In this document: positions 8,621 to 18,385 of the stretch, in pieces
How the letters are laid out: the number at the start of each line of letters is the position of its first letter
Numbering within the stretch: the first letter of the stretch is position 1
Source: CAZHEV01 sp964531335 [NCBI: uncultured bacterium]
GTDB taxonomy: Bacteria > Eisenbacteria > RBG-16-71-46 > CAZHEV01
NCBI GenBank assembly: GCA_964531335.1
Contig: CAZHEV010000009.1
Coordinates: 85,559-149,558, forward strand
Direction: 5' to 3'
DNA: 64,000 nucleotides
Translations under genes and position numbers: made by a program
Notes under the pieces: generated by a model
Database searches by the model: none
What the model saw: the letters and a program-made list of their open reading frames with translations, nothing else
What the model was told of the DNA's origin: nothing

Positions 8621-10813
8621 ATGGACAAGAATCAGCATTCGGACAAGGACAGGAAGTCCCTCAAGCTGCCCAAGAAGCGGGGCAAGAGGCCCGGCAAGGG
8701 CAAGGGGACCCCTCCGACGAGACCTCTCAGGACTCTGACCTTATGGATAGCCCTGACGCTCATAACCGTCCTGGCGATCCAGTTCTATTACACGGCCAAG
8801 CCCAAGGAACACAAGATATCTTATGACCGGTTCGTCGAGGAGGTGAAGGCCGGCAACATCAAGAGCGTCGAGTTCGAGGGGCAGAAGGCCAGCGGCGAGT
8901 TCCTCACCCAGATAACGAAGGTCGAGCAGGACGAGCAGGTCTCCTTCACCCAATTCTGGACCAACATTCCGTTCGAGGACGCCGACCTCCCCGACCTGAT
9001 AATGGAGTTAAACCCCGAGGCGGAGATCACCGCCGAGCCGGAGGGAACCCCCTGGGGCGGAATACTCATAACATGGCTTCCCATCCTCCTGATCGTCGGC
9101 TTCTGGCTGTTCGTTATCAGGCAGATGCAGGGCGGCGGCAGCAGCGCGATGAAGTTCGGCAAGAGCAAGGCCAAGATCCTGGTGGAGAGCGCGCCCAGGG
9201 TGACTTTCAAAGACGTGGCCGGAGCGGACGAGGCCAAGCAGGAGCTGCAGGAGGTCATCGAGTTCCTCAAGGATCCGCGCAAGTTCCAGACCCTGGGCGG
9301 CAGGATTCCGAAGGGCGCGCTTCTCCTGGGCCCTCCCGGAACCGGCAAGACATTGCTCGGCAGGGCCGTGGCGGGCGAGGCGGGAGTTCCATTCTTCAGC
9401 ATGAGCGGCTCAGACTTCGTGGAGATGTTCGTGGGGGTCGGCGCCTCCCGAGTGAGAGACCTCTTCGAACAGGGGAAGAAGAACGCCCCCTGCATAATCT
9501 TCATAGATGAGATAGACGCCGTAGGCCGGCACAGGGGCGCCGGTCTGGGCGGCGGGCACGACGAGCGCGAGCAGACGCTGAACCAGCTCCTGGTGGAGAT
9601 GGACGGGTTCGAGTCGAACGAGGGCGTGATACTCATCGCGGCGACCAACAGGCCGGACGTGCTGGACCCGGCGCTTCTGCGCCCCGGCCGTTTCGACAGA
9701 CAGATAGTGGTCGGTTGGCCGGACGTACGCGGGCGCGAAGGCATCCTCAAGGTCCATACCAGGAAGATTCCGCTGGACGGCGACGTGGACATAAAGGTCC
9801 TGTCGCGGGGGACTCCGGGCTTGTCGGGCGCCGATCTGGCAAACATGGTCAACGAGGCGGCGCTTCTCGCCGCGCGGCGCAATCACAAGAAAGTGACGGC
9901 TCTGGACTTCGAGGACGCCAAGGACAAGGTGATGATGGGCACGGAGCGCCGCAGCCTCATAATGAGCGAGGAGGAGAGGAAGACGACCTCCTATCACGAG
10001 GCGGGCCACGCGCTCGTCGCCTGGCTGCTGCCCAAGACCGATCCGGTCCACAAGGTCACGATCATACCGAGAGGCACGGCGCTGGGGGTCACTCACTTCC
10101 TGCCCGTTGACGAGAAACACAATCTGTCAAAGGAATACCTGATCTCGGTCCTGACCACGGACATGGGCGGGCGCGCCGCCGAGAAGCTGGTCCTCGACCA
10201 GCTCAGCAACGGGGCGGCCATGGACATAGAGCACGCTACCAACCTCGCCCGGCGCATGGTCTGCGTATGGGGGATGAGCGAGAAGTTGGGACCGCTGACC
10301 TTCGGCAAGAGGGAGGAGATGATCTTCCTCGGCAAGGAGATATCCCAGCAGAGGGATTACAGCGAACAGACGGCCCTGCTCATCGACGAAGAGGTCAAAG
10401 TGCTGGTGGAAGGCTCCTACCGAACGGCTTACGAGCTGCTCGAGAAGAACATCGACAAGCTTCACAGCCTGGCGGGCGCGCTTCTCGACAGAGAGATCCT
10501 GGACCACGAGGAGATCGACAAGGTGCTCAGGGGCGAGGAGTTGGAGCCCGTGCCCAAGCCCACCAAGGGGCGGGGCGAGACGTCTAAGGAAGCGGCCGGT
10601 GAGGAGAAAGAGGCCACCGCGGCCGGAGGCGAACCAGGGACGAGCGCCGCCGGTGAGGAGAAAGAGGCCGCCGCGGCCGGCTCCGGCCGGGGCGAGGACG
10701 GCGGCGGCCAGACCCCCGACTCCGAAACGGCCGGTCCGGAGAAGAGGCGGGGCTCCCCGGGGAATGACCCGGGCACACCCGAGAAGAAAGACAAGAAGGG
10801 CGCGGCGAGTTGA
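8621..10813 (+). CDS. ftsH: ATP-dependent zinc metalloprotease FtsH
   Basis: 730 residues, longer than the usual 610-650. A basic N-terminal tail precedes TM1 (about 40-58), a periplasmic domain, TM2 (about 146-165), the AAA+ module with GPPGTGKT (about residue 236), Walker [10 protein letters not shown], the pore motif around FVEMFVG, the SRH with [19 protein letters not shown], and the zinc site HEAGH (about 458). It degrades unstable membrane and cytosolic proteins. The last 90 residues are a low-complexity E/A/G/K-rich tail encoded partly by a 32-nt direct repeat (10595-10626 and 10649-10680, one difference). The stop overlaps the TTG start of folP. Confidence 0.97.
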   Translation: MDKNQHSDKDRKSLKLPKKRGKRPGKGKGTPPTRPLRTLTLWIALTLITVLAIQFYYTAKPKEHKISYDRFVEEVKAGNIKSVEFEGQKASGEFLTQITKVEQDEQVSFTQFWTNIPFEDADLPDLIMELNPEAEITAEPEGTPWGGILITWLPILLIVGFWLFVIRQMQGGGSSAMKFGKSKAKILVESAPRVTFKDVAGADEAKQELQEVIEFLKDPRKFQTLGGRIPKGALLLGPPGTGKTLLGRAVAGEAGVPFFSMSGSDFVEMFVGVGASRVRDLFEQGKKNAPCIIFIDEIDAVGRHRGAGLGGGHDEREQTLNQLLVEMDGFESNEGVILIAATNRPDVLDPALLRPGRFDRQIVVGWPDVRGREGILKVHTRKIPLDGDVDIKVLSRGTPGLSGADLANMVNEAALLAARRNHKKVTALDFEDAKDKVMMGTERRSLIMSEEERKTTSYHEAGHALVAWLLPKTDPVHKVTIIPRGTALGVTHFLPVDEKHNLSKEYLISVLTTDMGGRAAEKLVLDQLSNGAAMDIEHATNLARRMVCVWGMSEKLGPLTFGKREEMIFLGKEISQQRDYSEQTALLIDEEVKVLVEGSYRTAYELLEKNIDKLHSLAGALLDREILDHEEIDKVLRGEELEPVPKPTKGRGETSKEAAGEEKEATAAGGEPGTSAAGEEKEAAAAGSGRGEDGGGQTPDSETAGPEKRRGSPGNDPGTPEKKDKKGAAS
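10595..10680 (+). repeat. Two 32-nt direct repeats in the 3' end of ftsH
   Basis: Copies at 10595-10626 and 10649-10680 differ at one position and encode the repeated AGEEKEA(T/A)AAG segment of the FtsH tail. The near identity at DNA level suggests a recent slippage or duplication event. Confidence 0.85.
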
Positions 10814-11673
10814 CCGTCGAATCACGACATGGGCTTTCTACGCTACACCTATCCAATAGAGAGATAGATCTTTCCAAGCGCACCGCCGTGATGGGCGTCT
10901 TGAACGTCACCCCCGATTCTTTCTCGGACGGCGGGCGATTCCTGGACATGTCCGCGGCCGTCGCCCACGCCAGAGAGATGGCGGACGCCGGAGCCGACAT
11001 CATAGACGTGGGAGGAGAGAGCACCCGCCCGGGGTCCGAGCCTGTCCCGCTGGAGATTGAGCTGGCCAGGGTGGTCCCGGTCATCGAGGCCCTCGCGGGC
11101 CTGGGCATCCAGGCGGCACTTTCAATCGACACCTGGAAGAGCGAGGTCGCGAAGAGAGCGCTCGACATGGGCGCTCACGTCATCAACGACATAAGCGGGC
11201 TTCACTTCGATCCCAAGCTGGCCGATCTCGCCGCGGAGTACAGGGCGGGCCTGGTTTTGAGCCACATCAAGGGCACCCCAAAGAACATGCAGGCCGATCC
11301 CGAGTACGAGGACGTCGTCACCGAGATAAAGGAATTTTTGGCGGATGCGGCGTCCAAGGCGCTGGCCGCGGGCGTCGACCGCGGGTCGATAGTGGTTGAC
11401 CCGGGCATCGGATTCGGCAAGAAACTGAAGCACAATCTCGCCATCCTCAAAAGGCTTGGCGAGATCGCCGAGCTTGGATACCCTGTGCTCGTGGGGCCGT
11501 CCCGCAAGGCCTTCATCGGGACGCTGTCCGGCACGGCGGTGGACGACAGGCTGGAGGGCACTCTTGCCGCGGCCGTCCTCGGCGTCGCGCACGGCGCCTC
11601 GATGGTGAGGGTGCACGACGTCAAGGAGGCGCGCCGGGCGCTCGCCGTGGCGGACGCCATAATAGGCGCCTAG
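10810..11673 (+). CDS. folP: Dihydropteroate synthase
   Basis: 287 residues. It condenses p-aminobenzoate with dihydropterin pyrophosphate in folate synthesis. Visible: [68 protein letters not shown] and [10 protein letters not shown], all core DHPS motifs. The start is a TTG whose TG forms part of the ftsH TGA stop (TTGA at 10810-10813), so it is translationally coupled. The adjacent order ftsH-folP-cdaA is consistent with one operon. Confidence 0.96.
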   Translation: MTVESRHGLSTLHLSNREIDLSKRTAVMGVLNVTPDSFSDGGRFLDMSAAVAHAREMADAGADIIDVGGESTRPGSEPVPLEIELARVVPVIEALAGLGIQAALSIDTWKSEVAKRALDMGAHVINDISGLHFDPKLADLAAEYRAGLVLSHIKGTPKNMQADPEYEDVVTEIKEFLADAASKALAAGVDRGSIVVDPGIGFGKKLKHNLAILKRLGEIAELGYPVLVGPSRKAFIGTLSGTAVDDRLEGTLAAAVLGVAHGASMVRVHDVKEARRALAVADAIIGA

Positions 11674-11754
11674 CGTCCAACGCCGCGGGGGCGGATGGCG
11701 CCGGTGGGCGTCGGGCTCGTGCGGCGCACCACTACAGTTCGCAGGAGGGGCCGC

Positions 11755-12546
11755 GTGGAGATCTTCGGGCAGTTCACCATACTCGATGTCGTGGACATCG
11801 CGGTGGTGGCGTTTATCTTCTACCGCCTCTTCCTGCTGGTCAGCGGTACCAGGGCCGCCCAGATGTTCTTCGGGCTCGCGGTCCTGATCGTAGTATCCGC
11901 CGTGGCCCAGTGGCTTCAACTGAACGGCATCAACTGGATCATCTCGAGCCTAAAGACCGTCTGGGTCATAGCTTTCGTCATCCTTTTCCAGCCGGAGCTG
12001 CGCCAGGCGCTCGTCCAGATAGGCCATAGCCGCTTGTTCAGGCGGTTCGTCCCGACGGAGCAGTACAGCACCGTCGGTGAGATCGTCAAGGCGGCCGAGT
12101 ACATGTCCGAGGAGAAGATCGGAGCGCTAATAGTGCTGGAGCGGAGCATGGGGCTCAGGAACTACATAGAGACGGGCATGCCGCTTGACGCGAAGGTGTC
12201 GGCCGAGCTGCTGGTTACTATATTCACGCCCCCGTCGCCCTTGCACGACGGGGCGGTGATAATCCTCGGCGACAGGGTTGTGGCGGCCGGCTGCATACTG
12301 CCGCTCAGTCACGATCCGAGCTTGACCCAGACCGCCGGCACACGGCACAGGGCGGCGCTGGGTCTGGCGGAGGAGACCGACGCGGTGGTGGTGGTGGTCT
12401 CCGAGGAGACCAGAGACATCTCCGTCGCGAGGAAAGGCAAGCTGGAGAAGCAGTCCGATCCGGGCGCTCTCCGCGGCGAGCTTGCCACTATCTTCGGAGA
12501 GCGGGACGATTCGGAATCGCCCCGCCAGGCCGAGGCAGCCGGCTAG
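11755..12546 (+). CDS. cdaA: Membrane diadenylate cyclase (CdaA/DacA)
   Basis: 263 residues. It makes the second messenger c-di-AMP from two ATP. Three membrane helices occupy about residues 5-80, followed by the DAC (DisA_N) domain with LHDGAVII (DGA motif, about residue 163) and GTRHRAALG (RHR motif, about 195), both required for catalysis. The GTG at 11755 is chosen because AGGAGGGG lies 6 nt upstream; the frame is open further up but lacks similarity. The usual partner cdaR (YbbR repeats) and glmM are not next to it: the next gene converges 6 bp away. Confidence 0.94.
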   Translation: MEIFGQFTILDVVDIAVVAFIFYRLFLLVSGTRAAQMFFGLAVLIVVSAVAQWLQLNGINWIISSLKTVWVIAFVILFQPELRQALVQIGHSRLFRRFVPTEQYSTVGEIVKAAEYMSEEKIGALIVLERSMGLRNYIETGMPLDAKVSAELLVTIFTPPSPLHDGAVIILGDRVVAAGCILPLSHDPSLTQTAGTRHRAALGLAEETDAVVVVVSEETRDISVARKGKLEKQSDPGALRGELATIFGERDDSESPRQAEAAG

Positions 12547-12552
12547 ATCCTC

Positions 12553-14211
12553 TCAACCGACCGGGCTGGGAGAGATCTTCGCCAGCACTTCCTTCCTCAC
12601 GGCCGCAGGGGGGATGGTCCCCGAATCGAGCAAAAGGTCGTGGAACTGCTTTAGCTCCAAATCGTTTCCCGCCGTGCGCGCAGCGCCCAGAAGATCCACG
12701 ATCTCCATCTTTCCCACCGAGTAGGTCATCGGCTGCGTTGGGGTGATCGTGTACCTCTTCACCTCGGCCACGGCGTTGGTCCTCTCTATCATGGCGTGAT
12801 CGACAAGGAACTGCACGCCCTCCTCGAAGCTCATCTCTCCCGTGTGAAGCCCCACGTCGATCACGACTCTGGCCGCCCTCCACAGGCTGTCCTTTATCTG
12901 GTACAGACGCGTCTCGTTGTCGGGATAGAAACCCTGCCTGTACATCATCTCCTCGCAATACAGCGCCCACCCCTCGGCGAACAAGTTGCTGTCGACGAGC
13001 TTCCTGATCGTCGAGGGGTTCCTGTTCGACCTTATGAGCTGAAGGTGATGGCCCGGATACGCCTCATGCAACGCGGTTATCGCCATCGACGAGTAGTTGT
13101 GACCCTTGAGCTGATCTTCCCGCTGTTTGCTCGGAGCATCCTCATCGACCGGCGTAACGTAAAACAGTCCTTCCTGCTTTTCATCGAAAGGGCCGGGAGG
13201 AAGGTACGCCGCATAGGGTATGACCGGGCGCTCGAACGCCGGCGTATCCACAATGGTGAGCAGCTCTCCAGGAGGAATAGTCACCAGGTCTTTCTCCTCC
13301 ACGAAACGGCGCGCGCGGTTCATCTCGCGCTCGTAGCTCGACTTGATCTCCCGGGCCTCGGGATGCCTGTTCTTCGTCTCGGCCACGATCTCCCGCCAGT
13401 CCGCTCCGCTTCGAATCCTGGACGCCAGATCCGCCATCTCCCTCTTTGTGCCGTCCAGGAGTCTTTGCCCGAAGATGGCTATCTCCTGGGCGTTCTTCCT
13501 GAGCATGTGCTCGGTCTTGAGCTTGCTGTTGTACAGGTCCTCGCCCAGCGCGAAGTCGCCCCCGGACCTGGGCAGGAGATCTTCGCTCAGATAGTCCACG
13601 AAGCTCTTGAAAGCCTCCTTCGCCTGCGCCGCGGCCTCGGCCACGGCCGAGGCTTGCCGCGGAGCGGCGGACGCGACGCGGGCCGCGGTTTCGTCCACGA
13701 AGGCCGCGCCCTCGCCGGCCACCTCGATGGCGATCTTGGTAAAGACCTCCGGCGGCTCATCGAGGTTGTCTCTCGCGGCGGCGAGCAGCTCGGGTATCCG
13801 CCGGAGCCTGGATATGATATTAGGGATCCGCGCCTCCAACGGGGCGAAATCCCTCGCCGTCAGTATGAAAACTCCGTAGAGACATCTGTCCGCATATATC
13901 GAGGGCATCACATAGGGCGTTCTGGCCCCCTCCAGATCCAGAAGGTCCATGTCTATGCGGTTTAGCAAAAGCTCGGCGTCTATCCGCCTGTCCGCGGGAA
14001 GATCCGACGCGGCCAGGTCGCCGAAGACATCAAGGGTCCTTTTTCTCAGATCCTTCAGCGAGCCCGCCCTCGACTCGAGTGCATCTTTGCTCAGATCCCC
14101 GAGATCACCGTCGAAGTCATGGACACCCATCACCGAGGCCTCGACGGGATTGTGACGGAAGAAGGCATCGGCGTACTCGCGAACAAGAGTATCGAGCTGC
14201 TCGACAGTCAT
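12553..14211 (-). CDS. DUF885 family putative metallopeptidase
   Basis: 552 residues in the DUF885 layout. A long helical N-terminal half is followed by a zinc-peptidase-like HEAYPGHHLQL (HExxH-type, about residue 400) and, about 30 residues on, EGWALYCEEMMYRQGFY, which supplies a likely further ligand. There is no signal peptide, so it is probably cytoplasmic. The substrate is unknown; some relatives are annotated as carboxypeptidases. The start ATG follows GGGAGGAAAGAG. It lies 17 bp after thiL on the same strand, suggesting co-transcription. Confidence 0.88.
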   Translation of the reverse strand: MTVEQLDTLVREYADAFFRHNPVEASVMGVHDFDGDLGDLSKDALESRAGSLKDLRKRTLDVFGDLAASDLPADRRIDAELLLNRIDMDLLDLEGARTPYVMPSIYADRCLYGVFILTARDFAPLEARIPNIISRLRRIPELLAAARDNLDEPPEVFTKIAIEVAGEGAAFVDETAARVASAAPRQASAVAEAAAQAKEAFKSFVDYLSEDLLPRSGGDFALGEDLYNSKLKTEHMLRKNAQEIAIFGQRLLDGTKREMADLASRIRSGADWREIVAETKNRHPEAREIKSSYEREMNRARRFVEEKDLVTIPPGELLTIVDTPAFERPVIPYAAYLPPGPFDEKQEGLFYVTPVDEDAPSKQREDQLKGHNYSSMAITALHEAYPGHHLQLIRSNRNPSTIRKLVDSNLFAEGWALYCEEMMYRQGFYPDNETRLYQIKDSLWRAARVVIDVGLHTGEMSFEEGVQFLVDHAMIERTNAVAEVKRYTITPTQPMTYSVGKMEIVDLLGAARTAGNDLELKQFHDLLLDSGTIPPAAVRKEVLAKISPSPVG

Positions 14212-14227
14212 CTCTTTCCTCCCGATC

Positions 14228-15334
14228 CTATCGCTCTTTGAAGTGATCGAAGCCGCCAAGGACGGCCAGCTCAACCACGGACGCGCCGTCCTCCAGCACG
14301 CACCCACTATCTCTTGAAACCACCTCGCCGACTTGTGTGAGCTTCGTGCCGGTTGGTCTTATCGCCGCCGCGAGGTCCTCCGCTCTGCCGGGGGGAATCG
14401 AGATCAGAAGCTCGTAGTCCTCTCCCCCCGAAAGCGCCAGGAGCTCGGGCACTTCGCCGAGGGCGCTCTCGGCGGTCATCGCCCCGCGCCCGAGGGGCAG
14501 CATCGCCTTGACCAATCTGACGCCGACCCCTCCGGCGGACGCGAGATGCAGCGCGTCAGGGGCCAGGCCGTCGCTGATGTCTATCATGGCCGTGGCCCCC
14601 ACCCCGGCCGCCGCCATCCCCTCCGCGAGCCTGGCCTCCGGCCTGGTGAATCGGGCCACCGCGCCCGCCATGGCGCCGGCCTTGGCACCCCTGTTCGCCT
14701 TGCGCGTCTTACCTTTAGATCGGCCCTCGAGCTGCCTTGCCTTAAGGTAGGCCAGGCCCGCGGCCGCCTCGCCCAGCTCTCCTGTCACGAAGAGGAGATC
14801 TCCTTCACTCGCCCCGGAACGGCCGACGGCGCCGGGCTCCGGCGGCGTCCCCAGCACGGTCACGACGAAGGCGGTATCCCTGGAGGCGAAGGTATCTCCG
14901 CCCCCTATCTTGAGCCCGTACAGCCGGCAGGCCTCCGCGAAGCCTCTGTAAACGCCCGCAAACCAGGCGGGGTCATCCGACCTCTTGACCCCCAGCGCCA
15001 CAAGGGCCAAGGCCGGCGCCCCACCCATGGCGGCTATGTCGCTCACATTGACGGAGATGACCTTGAACCCCAGGTCCTCGGGGCTGGTCCACTCGGCCCT
15101 GTAGTGGACGCCTTCGACCATGGCGTCGGTAGTGGCCAGCACCGGCCCGCGAGTGCGCCACAAGGCCGCGTCATCCCCTTCGGGCAGTAGAATGTCCGAG
15201 GCCGAGTCTCCGAGCTCGCGAACGAGCTCCCTGATCAGGCCGAATTCCCCCAGCCCGCCAAGCGGCCCCGGACCGGCGGTCCCATCCGGACCCGCGCGTC
15301 CCGGCGTCTTTTCCTTTCCCGTCTTTGGCTTCAT
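14228..15334 (-). CDS. thiL: Thiamine-monophosphate kinase
   Basis: 368 residues. It phosphorylates thiamine phosphate to the coenzyme ThDP. Core motifs of the PurM/ThiL fold: LLPEGDDAALW (metal-binding acidic loop), TTDAMVEGVHY, SVNVSDIAAMGGAP, LKIGGGDTF, MIDISDGLAPDALHLA and LSGGEDYELLISI. A lysine/alanine-rich insertion near residue 200 (encoded around 14660-14740) is unusual. The N terminus has about 45 extra low-complexity residues before GEFGLIRELV. The start chosen is MKPKTG; its GGAGG is rather far upstream, so a later start is possible. Confidence 0.93.
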   Translation of the reverse strand: MKPKTGKEKTPGRAGPDGTAGPGPLGGLGEFGLIRELVRELGDSASDILLPEGDDAALWRTRGPVLATTDAMVEGVHYRAEWTSPEDLGFKVISVNVSDIAAMGGAPALALVALGVKRSDDPAWFAGVYRGFAEACRLYGLKIGGGDTFASRDTAFVVTVLGTPPEPGAVGRSGASEGDLLFVTGELGEAAAGLAYLKARQLEGRSKGKTRKANRGAKAGAMAGAVARFTRPEARLAEGMAAAGVGATAMIDISDGLAPDALHLASAGGVGVRLVKAMLPLGRGAMTAESALGEVPELLALSGGEDYELLISIPPGRAEDLAAAIRPTGTKLTQVGEVVSRDSGCVLEDGASVVELAVLGGFDHFKER

Positions 15335-15426
15335 CCGACCTGGTGAACCTCCATGCTTCGCCGGCGCCGCGCCCTCATGCCCCCGGCTAAGATATAACTT
15401 GTCCCTCCGCCGGTCAATCGCCCAAG

Positions 15427-15462
15427 GAGATGCCCCGGGAGCGCGCACCCCCGGGGCATCTC
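15427..15462. terminator. 13-bp perfect hairpin between cold-shock gene and thiL
   Basis: GAGATGCCCCGGG at 15427-15439 pairs perfectly with 15450-15462 around a 10-nt loop. It lies 31 bp beyond the cold-shock stop on the minus strand. No T-run follows, so it may be a GC-type terminator or a processing/stability element. Confidence 0.6.
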
Positions 15463-15493
15463 ATGGGCGAAATTCGGTGACGTCTTGACGGCG

Positions 15494-15703
15494 CTATCGC
15501 AGGACCTTCTCCACGTCCGCCGCGTGTTTACCCTTCTCACCCTGTTGTATATCGAATTCGACTTTGTCGCCTTCGTTCAAGGTGCGAAATCCATCGCCCT
15601 TGATAGCGGAGTAGTGAACGAAGATATCCTCACCGCTGTCCTGGGCTATGAAACCATAACCCTTGGCCTCATTGAACCACTTAACGGTGCCACTGGCTTT
15701 CAC
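15494..15703 (-). CDS. cspA: CspA-family cold-shock protein
   Basis: 69 residues, a single OB-fold RNA chaperone. Both RNA-binding motifs are intact: [18 protein letters not shown] (RNP1, KGYGFI) and DIFVHYSAI (RNP2). It is full length with a GTG start preceded by AAGGAGGTGT. The family coats single-stranded RNA and melts secondary structure. The upstream region has a good minus-strand promoter about 330 nt away, giving a long leader as in cold-inducible csp genes; cold induction itself is not shown. Confidence 0.96.
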   Translation of the reverse strand: MKASGTVKWFNEAKGYGFIAQDSGEDIFVHYSAIKGDGFRTLNEGDKVEFDIQQGEKGKHAADVEKVLR

Positions 15704-16034
15704 TTACTCTACACCTCCTTTCACACGGCTGTACTTCTTCCTCTCATGAGGAACTGCGTTGCGTCCGCTCACACAGACAGATCCGTGTGGGGTAAGATCT
15801 CGATTGCACGCTACCCGATTTCAATTCCCTTGATCCTATTCAGAAGCCTGCGCTTCGGCGAGGACCATCCACTGAAGATGCCGACAACCAATCACCGGAC
15901 AGCGGATTCGTAAGGTCGCAAGCTACCGGGGAAATGCCTTTAACGAGGAAGTACTGCCGATTAAGCCCTCTCTCTACCCAGATGCTTCACCCTCCCGACA
16001 TGCGAAGATGGGGAGAGCCTTCTCATAACATGAG
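15704..16034 (-). other. Long untranslated leader of the cold-shock gene
   Basis: If the promoter at 16035-16062 is used, about 325 nt of untranslated RNA precede the GTG start. The stretch has no coding signal in any frame and is less GC-rich than its surroundings. It includes a stem of CACAC/GTGTG around 15770-15790 and, at the presumed transcription start (16021-16035), the inverted repeat TCTCAT-AAC-ATGAGA. Confidence 0.45.
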
Positions 16035-16062
16035 ATTCTATAATTTCGCTTACCTTAGTCAA
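16035..16062 (-). promoter_or_regulatory. Sigma-70-type promoter for the cold-shock gene
   Basis: Minus-strand -35 TTGACT (16057-16062) and -10 TAGAAT (16035-16040) with a 16-bp spacer, in an AT-rich patch. Transcription would start near 16028, inside the TCTCAT-AAC-ATGAGA inverted repeat, which could be an operator. Confidence 0.55.
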
Positions 16063-16367
16063 GCAAAATCTTCACCTCCCTTCCGCAACGGCACCGCCCG
16101 GCGGCATTGCAAACACGTTTGTTTACCATGGTTTCTTCTCCGCGGCCTCTGCGCCGCGCTCTCCCCGACGGCCGCGCGTACGGCGCAGGGGAAGCGACTT
16201 TTTGCGCTTGTGGGAAACCGGCGTCCTATGTAGCCTTTAATCGGAGACCGAGCATCGGCCGTCACGCCCGCGTCCTCGGCCCCGCGCCCAGAAAGTCCGC
16301 GGTCGATCCGCGACGCGTGACCGATCTCGGCCCGCACCTCGGGACAACGCCGCGTTGGAGGGATATC
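16063..16367 (+). other. Upstream region of the 5'-nucleotidase gene with a predicted stem
   Basis: No convincing gene. In one plus frame the nucleotidase reading frame stays open from 16107, but the sequence has no family similarity. A bulged stem joins 16254-16267 (ATCG and GTCACGC) to 16315-16325 (GCGTGAC and CGAT), which would fold the leader just before the ribosome-binding site. No confident plus-strand promoter is seen. Confidence 0.35.
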
Positions 16368-17924
16368 GTGCGAGGACAACCGGGGCACGCCGGACCGCCG
16401 CCGGCCGGCAAAAGAATTCTCATTATTCCCGTACTGGCGACCGCGATCGCGCTGTTCGCCTTCGGACCGTGCCGCCCGCAGGTTTCGGCGGACCGCTTGT
16501 CCGCGCTTACCGTCCTCCACACCAATGACCTTCACTCCCACCTGGCCGAAAGGACCGACGGCGAGGAGCCCGTCGGAGGGCTTCCCCGGATGGCCGGTCT
16601 TGTCCGGCACATAAGAGCGACGGAACCTTACGTATTGCTCCTGGACGCCGGCGACTTTCTTTCCGGCACCCCTTTCTACACCTACTACGGCGGAAGGGCC
16701 GAGATAGACTGCATGAATGAAATGTGCTACGACGCCGTCGCGGTGGGGAATCATGAGCTCGACAAGGGCCCCGACGCCCTGCTCGAGCTCGCCGAAGACG
16801 CCGACTTCGCACTCCTGTCCGCCAACCTCACCTGGCGCCGAGACGGACAGCTCCTGGTTCAACCCTATCTCTTCTTCGAGACGGACGAGCTGACAATCGC
16901 CGTGCTCGGACTCACCACAGCCGGCATCCACGCCCGGGTAAGACCCTCCGCGGTGGCGCCGCTCGCGGCCAAGAGCCCGATTGAGACCGCAAGGGAGATC
17001 GTGCCGGTCCTTCGCGACCAGGCCCAGGCGGTCATAGTCCTCTCCCACCTCGGCGTCGAGGAGGACAAGACGCTCGCGTACGAGGTCCCCGGAATAGACC
17101 TCATCGTCGGCGGCGACAGCCATGTCTTGCTCGAAGAGCCTATCAAGATACAGAACCCGGCCTCCGACGGGCCCACCTACGTCGTACAAGCGGGATGCCA
17201 CTGCCGCTATCTCGGCCGAGTGGACATGCTCTTCGTGGATGGAACGCTCATAGACGTGGACTCGCGGGTTATGCCGGTGAGGTCCGTGATTCCGGAGGAC
17301 CCCAGGCTCGCCAAGATCGTAAACAAGTACTGGAACTCCATGGAGAAGATGGTGACGAGGGTCGTTGCGCACGCGTCGGCCGAGTTCACCAGGGATCACG
17401 ACTTGAGAAATGGCGAGTCGGCGCTTGGAAATCTCATAGCCGATATCACAAGGGCCGCAACCGGAGCCGACTTCGCCGTCCAGAACGCCGGAGGAATACG
17501 CGCCGGCATGGGTCCCGGTCCGATAACGGTGTGGGACGTGTACCAGACGCTGCCTTTCGACAACAGGCTCTTGACGCTCGAGATGAGCGGCATGGACGTG
17601 GAGACCCTGGTCTCCGACGTCGCGAGGCGGCTCGGAAGAAACAGCTTCTGCCAGGTCTCCGGGATCTCCTTCGCCATAGCGGGGGGAAAGGCCCACGACA
17701 TAAAGATAGGAGGAGAGCCCATAGACAGTACGAAGAAATACACCGTCGGCGCCATAGACTACCTCGTCGAAGGTGGCGATCATTACGGCATACTCACCAA
17801 GGTCAAGGTCATATCCTCCACAAGCCTGTACCAAAGGGACATAGCTGTAGAATATCTCAAGGAGGCCCGGACTCTTAGCCCGCGGATCGAGGGAAGGATC
17901 CAGATCATCGAGCCGGAAGGGTGA
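16368..17924 (+). CDS. Secreted 5'-nucleotidase / UshA-type metallophosphatase
   Basis: 518 residues. The signal-anchor-like segment KRILIIPVLATAIALFAFG (about 18-36) ends near QVSA, suggesting export. The calcineurin-like metallophosphatase domain shows LHTNDLHSHL, DAGDFLSGTP, VGNHELDKG (GNHE), VLSHLGVEEDK and VGGDSHVLL (GGDSH). The C-terminal nucleotide-binding domain has NAGGIRAGMG, TVWDVYQTLPFDN and KYTVGAIDYLVEGGDHY. Periplasmic enzymes of this type hydrolyse extracellular nucleotides for purine salvage. The GTG start has GGAGGG 5 nt upstream. Stand-alone gene, no visible operon partner. Confidence 0.92.
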   Translation: MRGQPGHAGPPPAGKRILIIPVLATAIALFAFGPCRPQVSADRLSALTVLHTNDLHSHLAERTDGEEPVGGLPRMAGLVRHIRATEPYVLLLDAGDFLSGTPFYTYYGGRAEIDCMNEMCYDAVAVGNHELDKGPDALLELAEDADFALLSANLTWRRDGQLLVQPYLFFETDELTIAVLGLTTAGIHARVRPSAVAPLAAKSPIETAREIVPVLRDQAQAVIVLSHLGVEEDKTLAYEVPGIDLIVGGDSHVLLEEPIKIQNPASDGPTYVVQAGCHCRYLGRVDMLFVDGTLIDVDSRVMPVRSVIPEDPRLAKIVNKYWNSMEKMVTRVVAHASAEFTRDHDLRNGESALGNLIADITRAATGADFAVQNAGGIRAGMGPGPITVWDVYQTLPFDNRLLTLEMSGMDVETLVSDVARRLGRNSFCQVSGISFAIAGGKAHDIKIGGEPIDSTKKYTVGAIDYLVEGGDHYGILTKVKVISSTSLYQRDIAVEYLKEARTLSPRIEGRIQIIEPEG

Positions 17925-18385
17925 GCCGTTCGCCGCGCCGGGCCCTTCCCCACATCATCATCACCCCGATGGGATCCGTTCCATCCCCGCCGCGGCGCGA
18001 CCCACCCCGTGCCTCGCGTCTCAAATTTCGAAGCCTCCATCGATGGAGCTCCGGGGCCGGCGGCGCGACCACCGGCGCTGGGAGTTTAAGCAAGGCGCGT
18101 GCCTTCATGCGATGCCGGCACCCTGCCCCCAAACCGGCCCGGGAGGGCGGCCCGCGCCCGTGGAGCGATGCACCGCCGCGCCGGCCGCATCCAAAGTGGC
18201 GTCACGGAACGGCCGTTTTCGTCGTCTCGGCGACGAAGTCTCCCCGGGTCCGGAGCGCGTCCCACCGCTCGGCTTGACCCGGGATCGCCCCGCGACTAGA
18301 ATGAGCATGAGACCTTCCAAGCCCCTGTCCGCCGTCGCGCGGGCGGGAGACAGCACAGCCATCTATCACGGGTCCTTCGACATAA
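17925..18385 (+). other. Intergenic region before guaA
   Basis: 461 bp, GC-rich, no supported gene. It ends with a strong promoter at 18274-18302. The rest shows nothing I can interpret. Confidence 0.4.
18274..18302 (+). promoter_or_regulatory. Sigma-70-type promoter for guaA
   Basis: -35 TTGACC (18274-18279), 17-bp spacer, -10 TAGAAT (18297-18302). Predicted start near 18309 leaves a leader of about 77 nt before the guaA ATG. Confidence 0.6.

Noticed and set aside
16059-17834. Long open frame on the minus strand, antisense to the 5'-nucleotidase
   Set aside because: It is a mirror of the GC-rich codon usage of the real gene, has no recognisable motifs and no promoter or ribosome-binding site.
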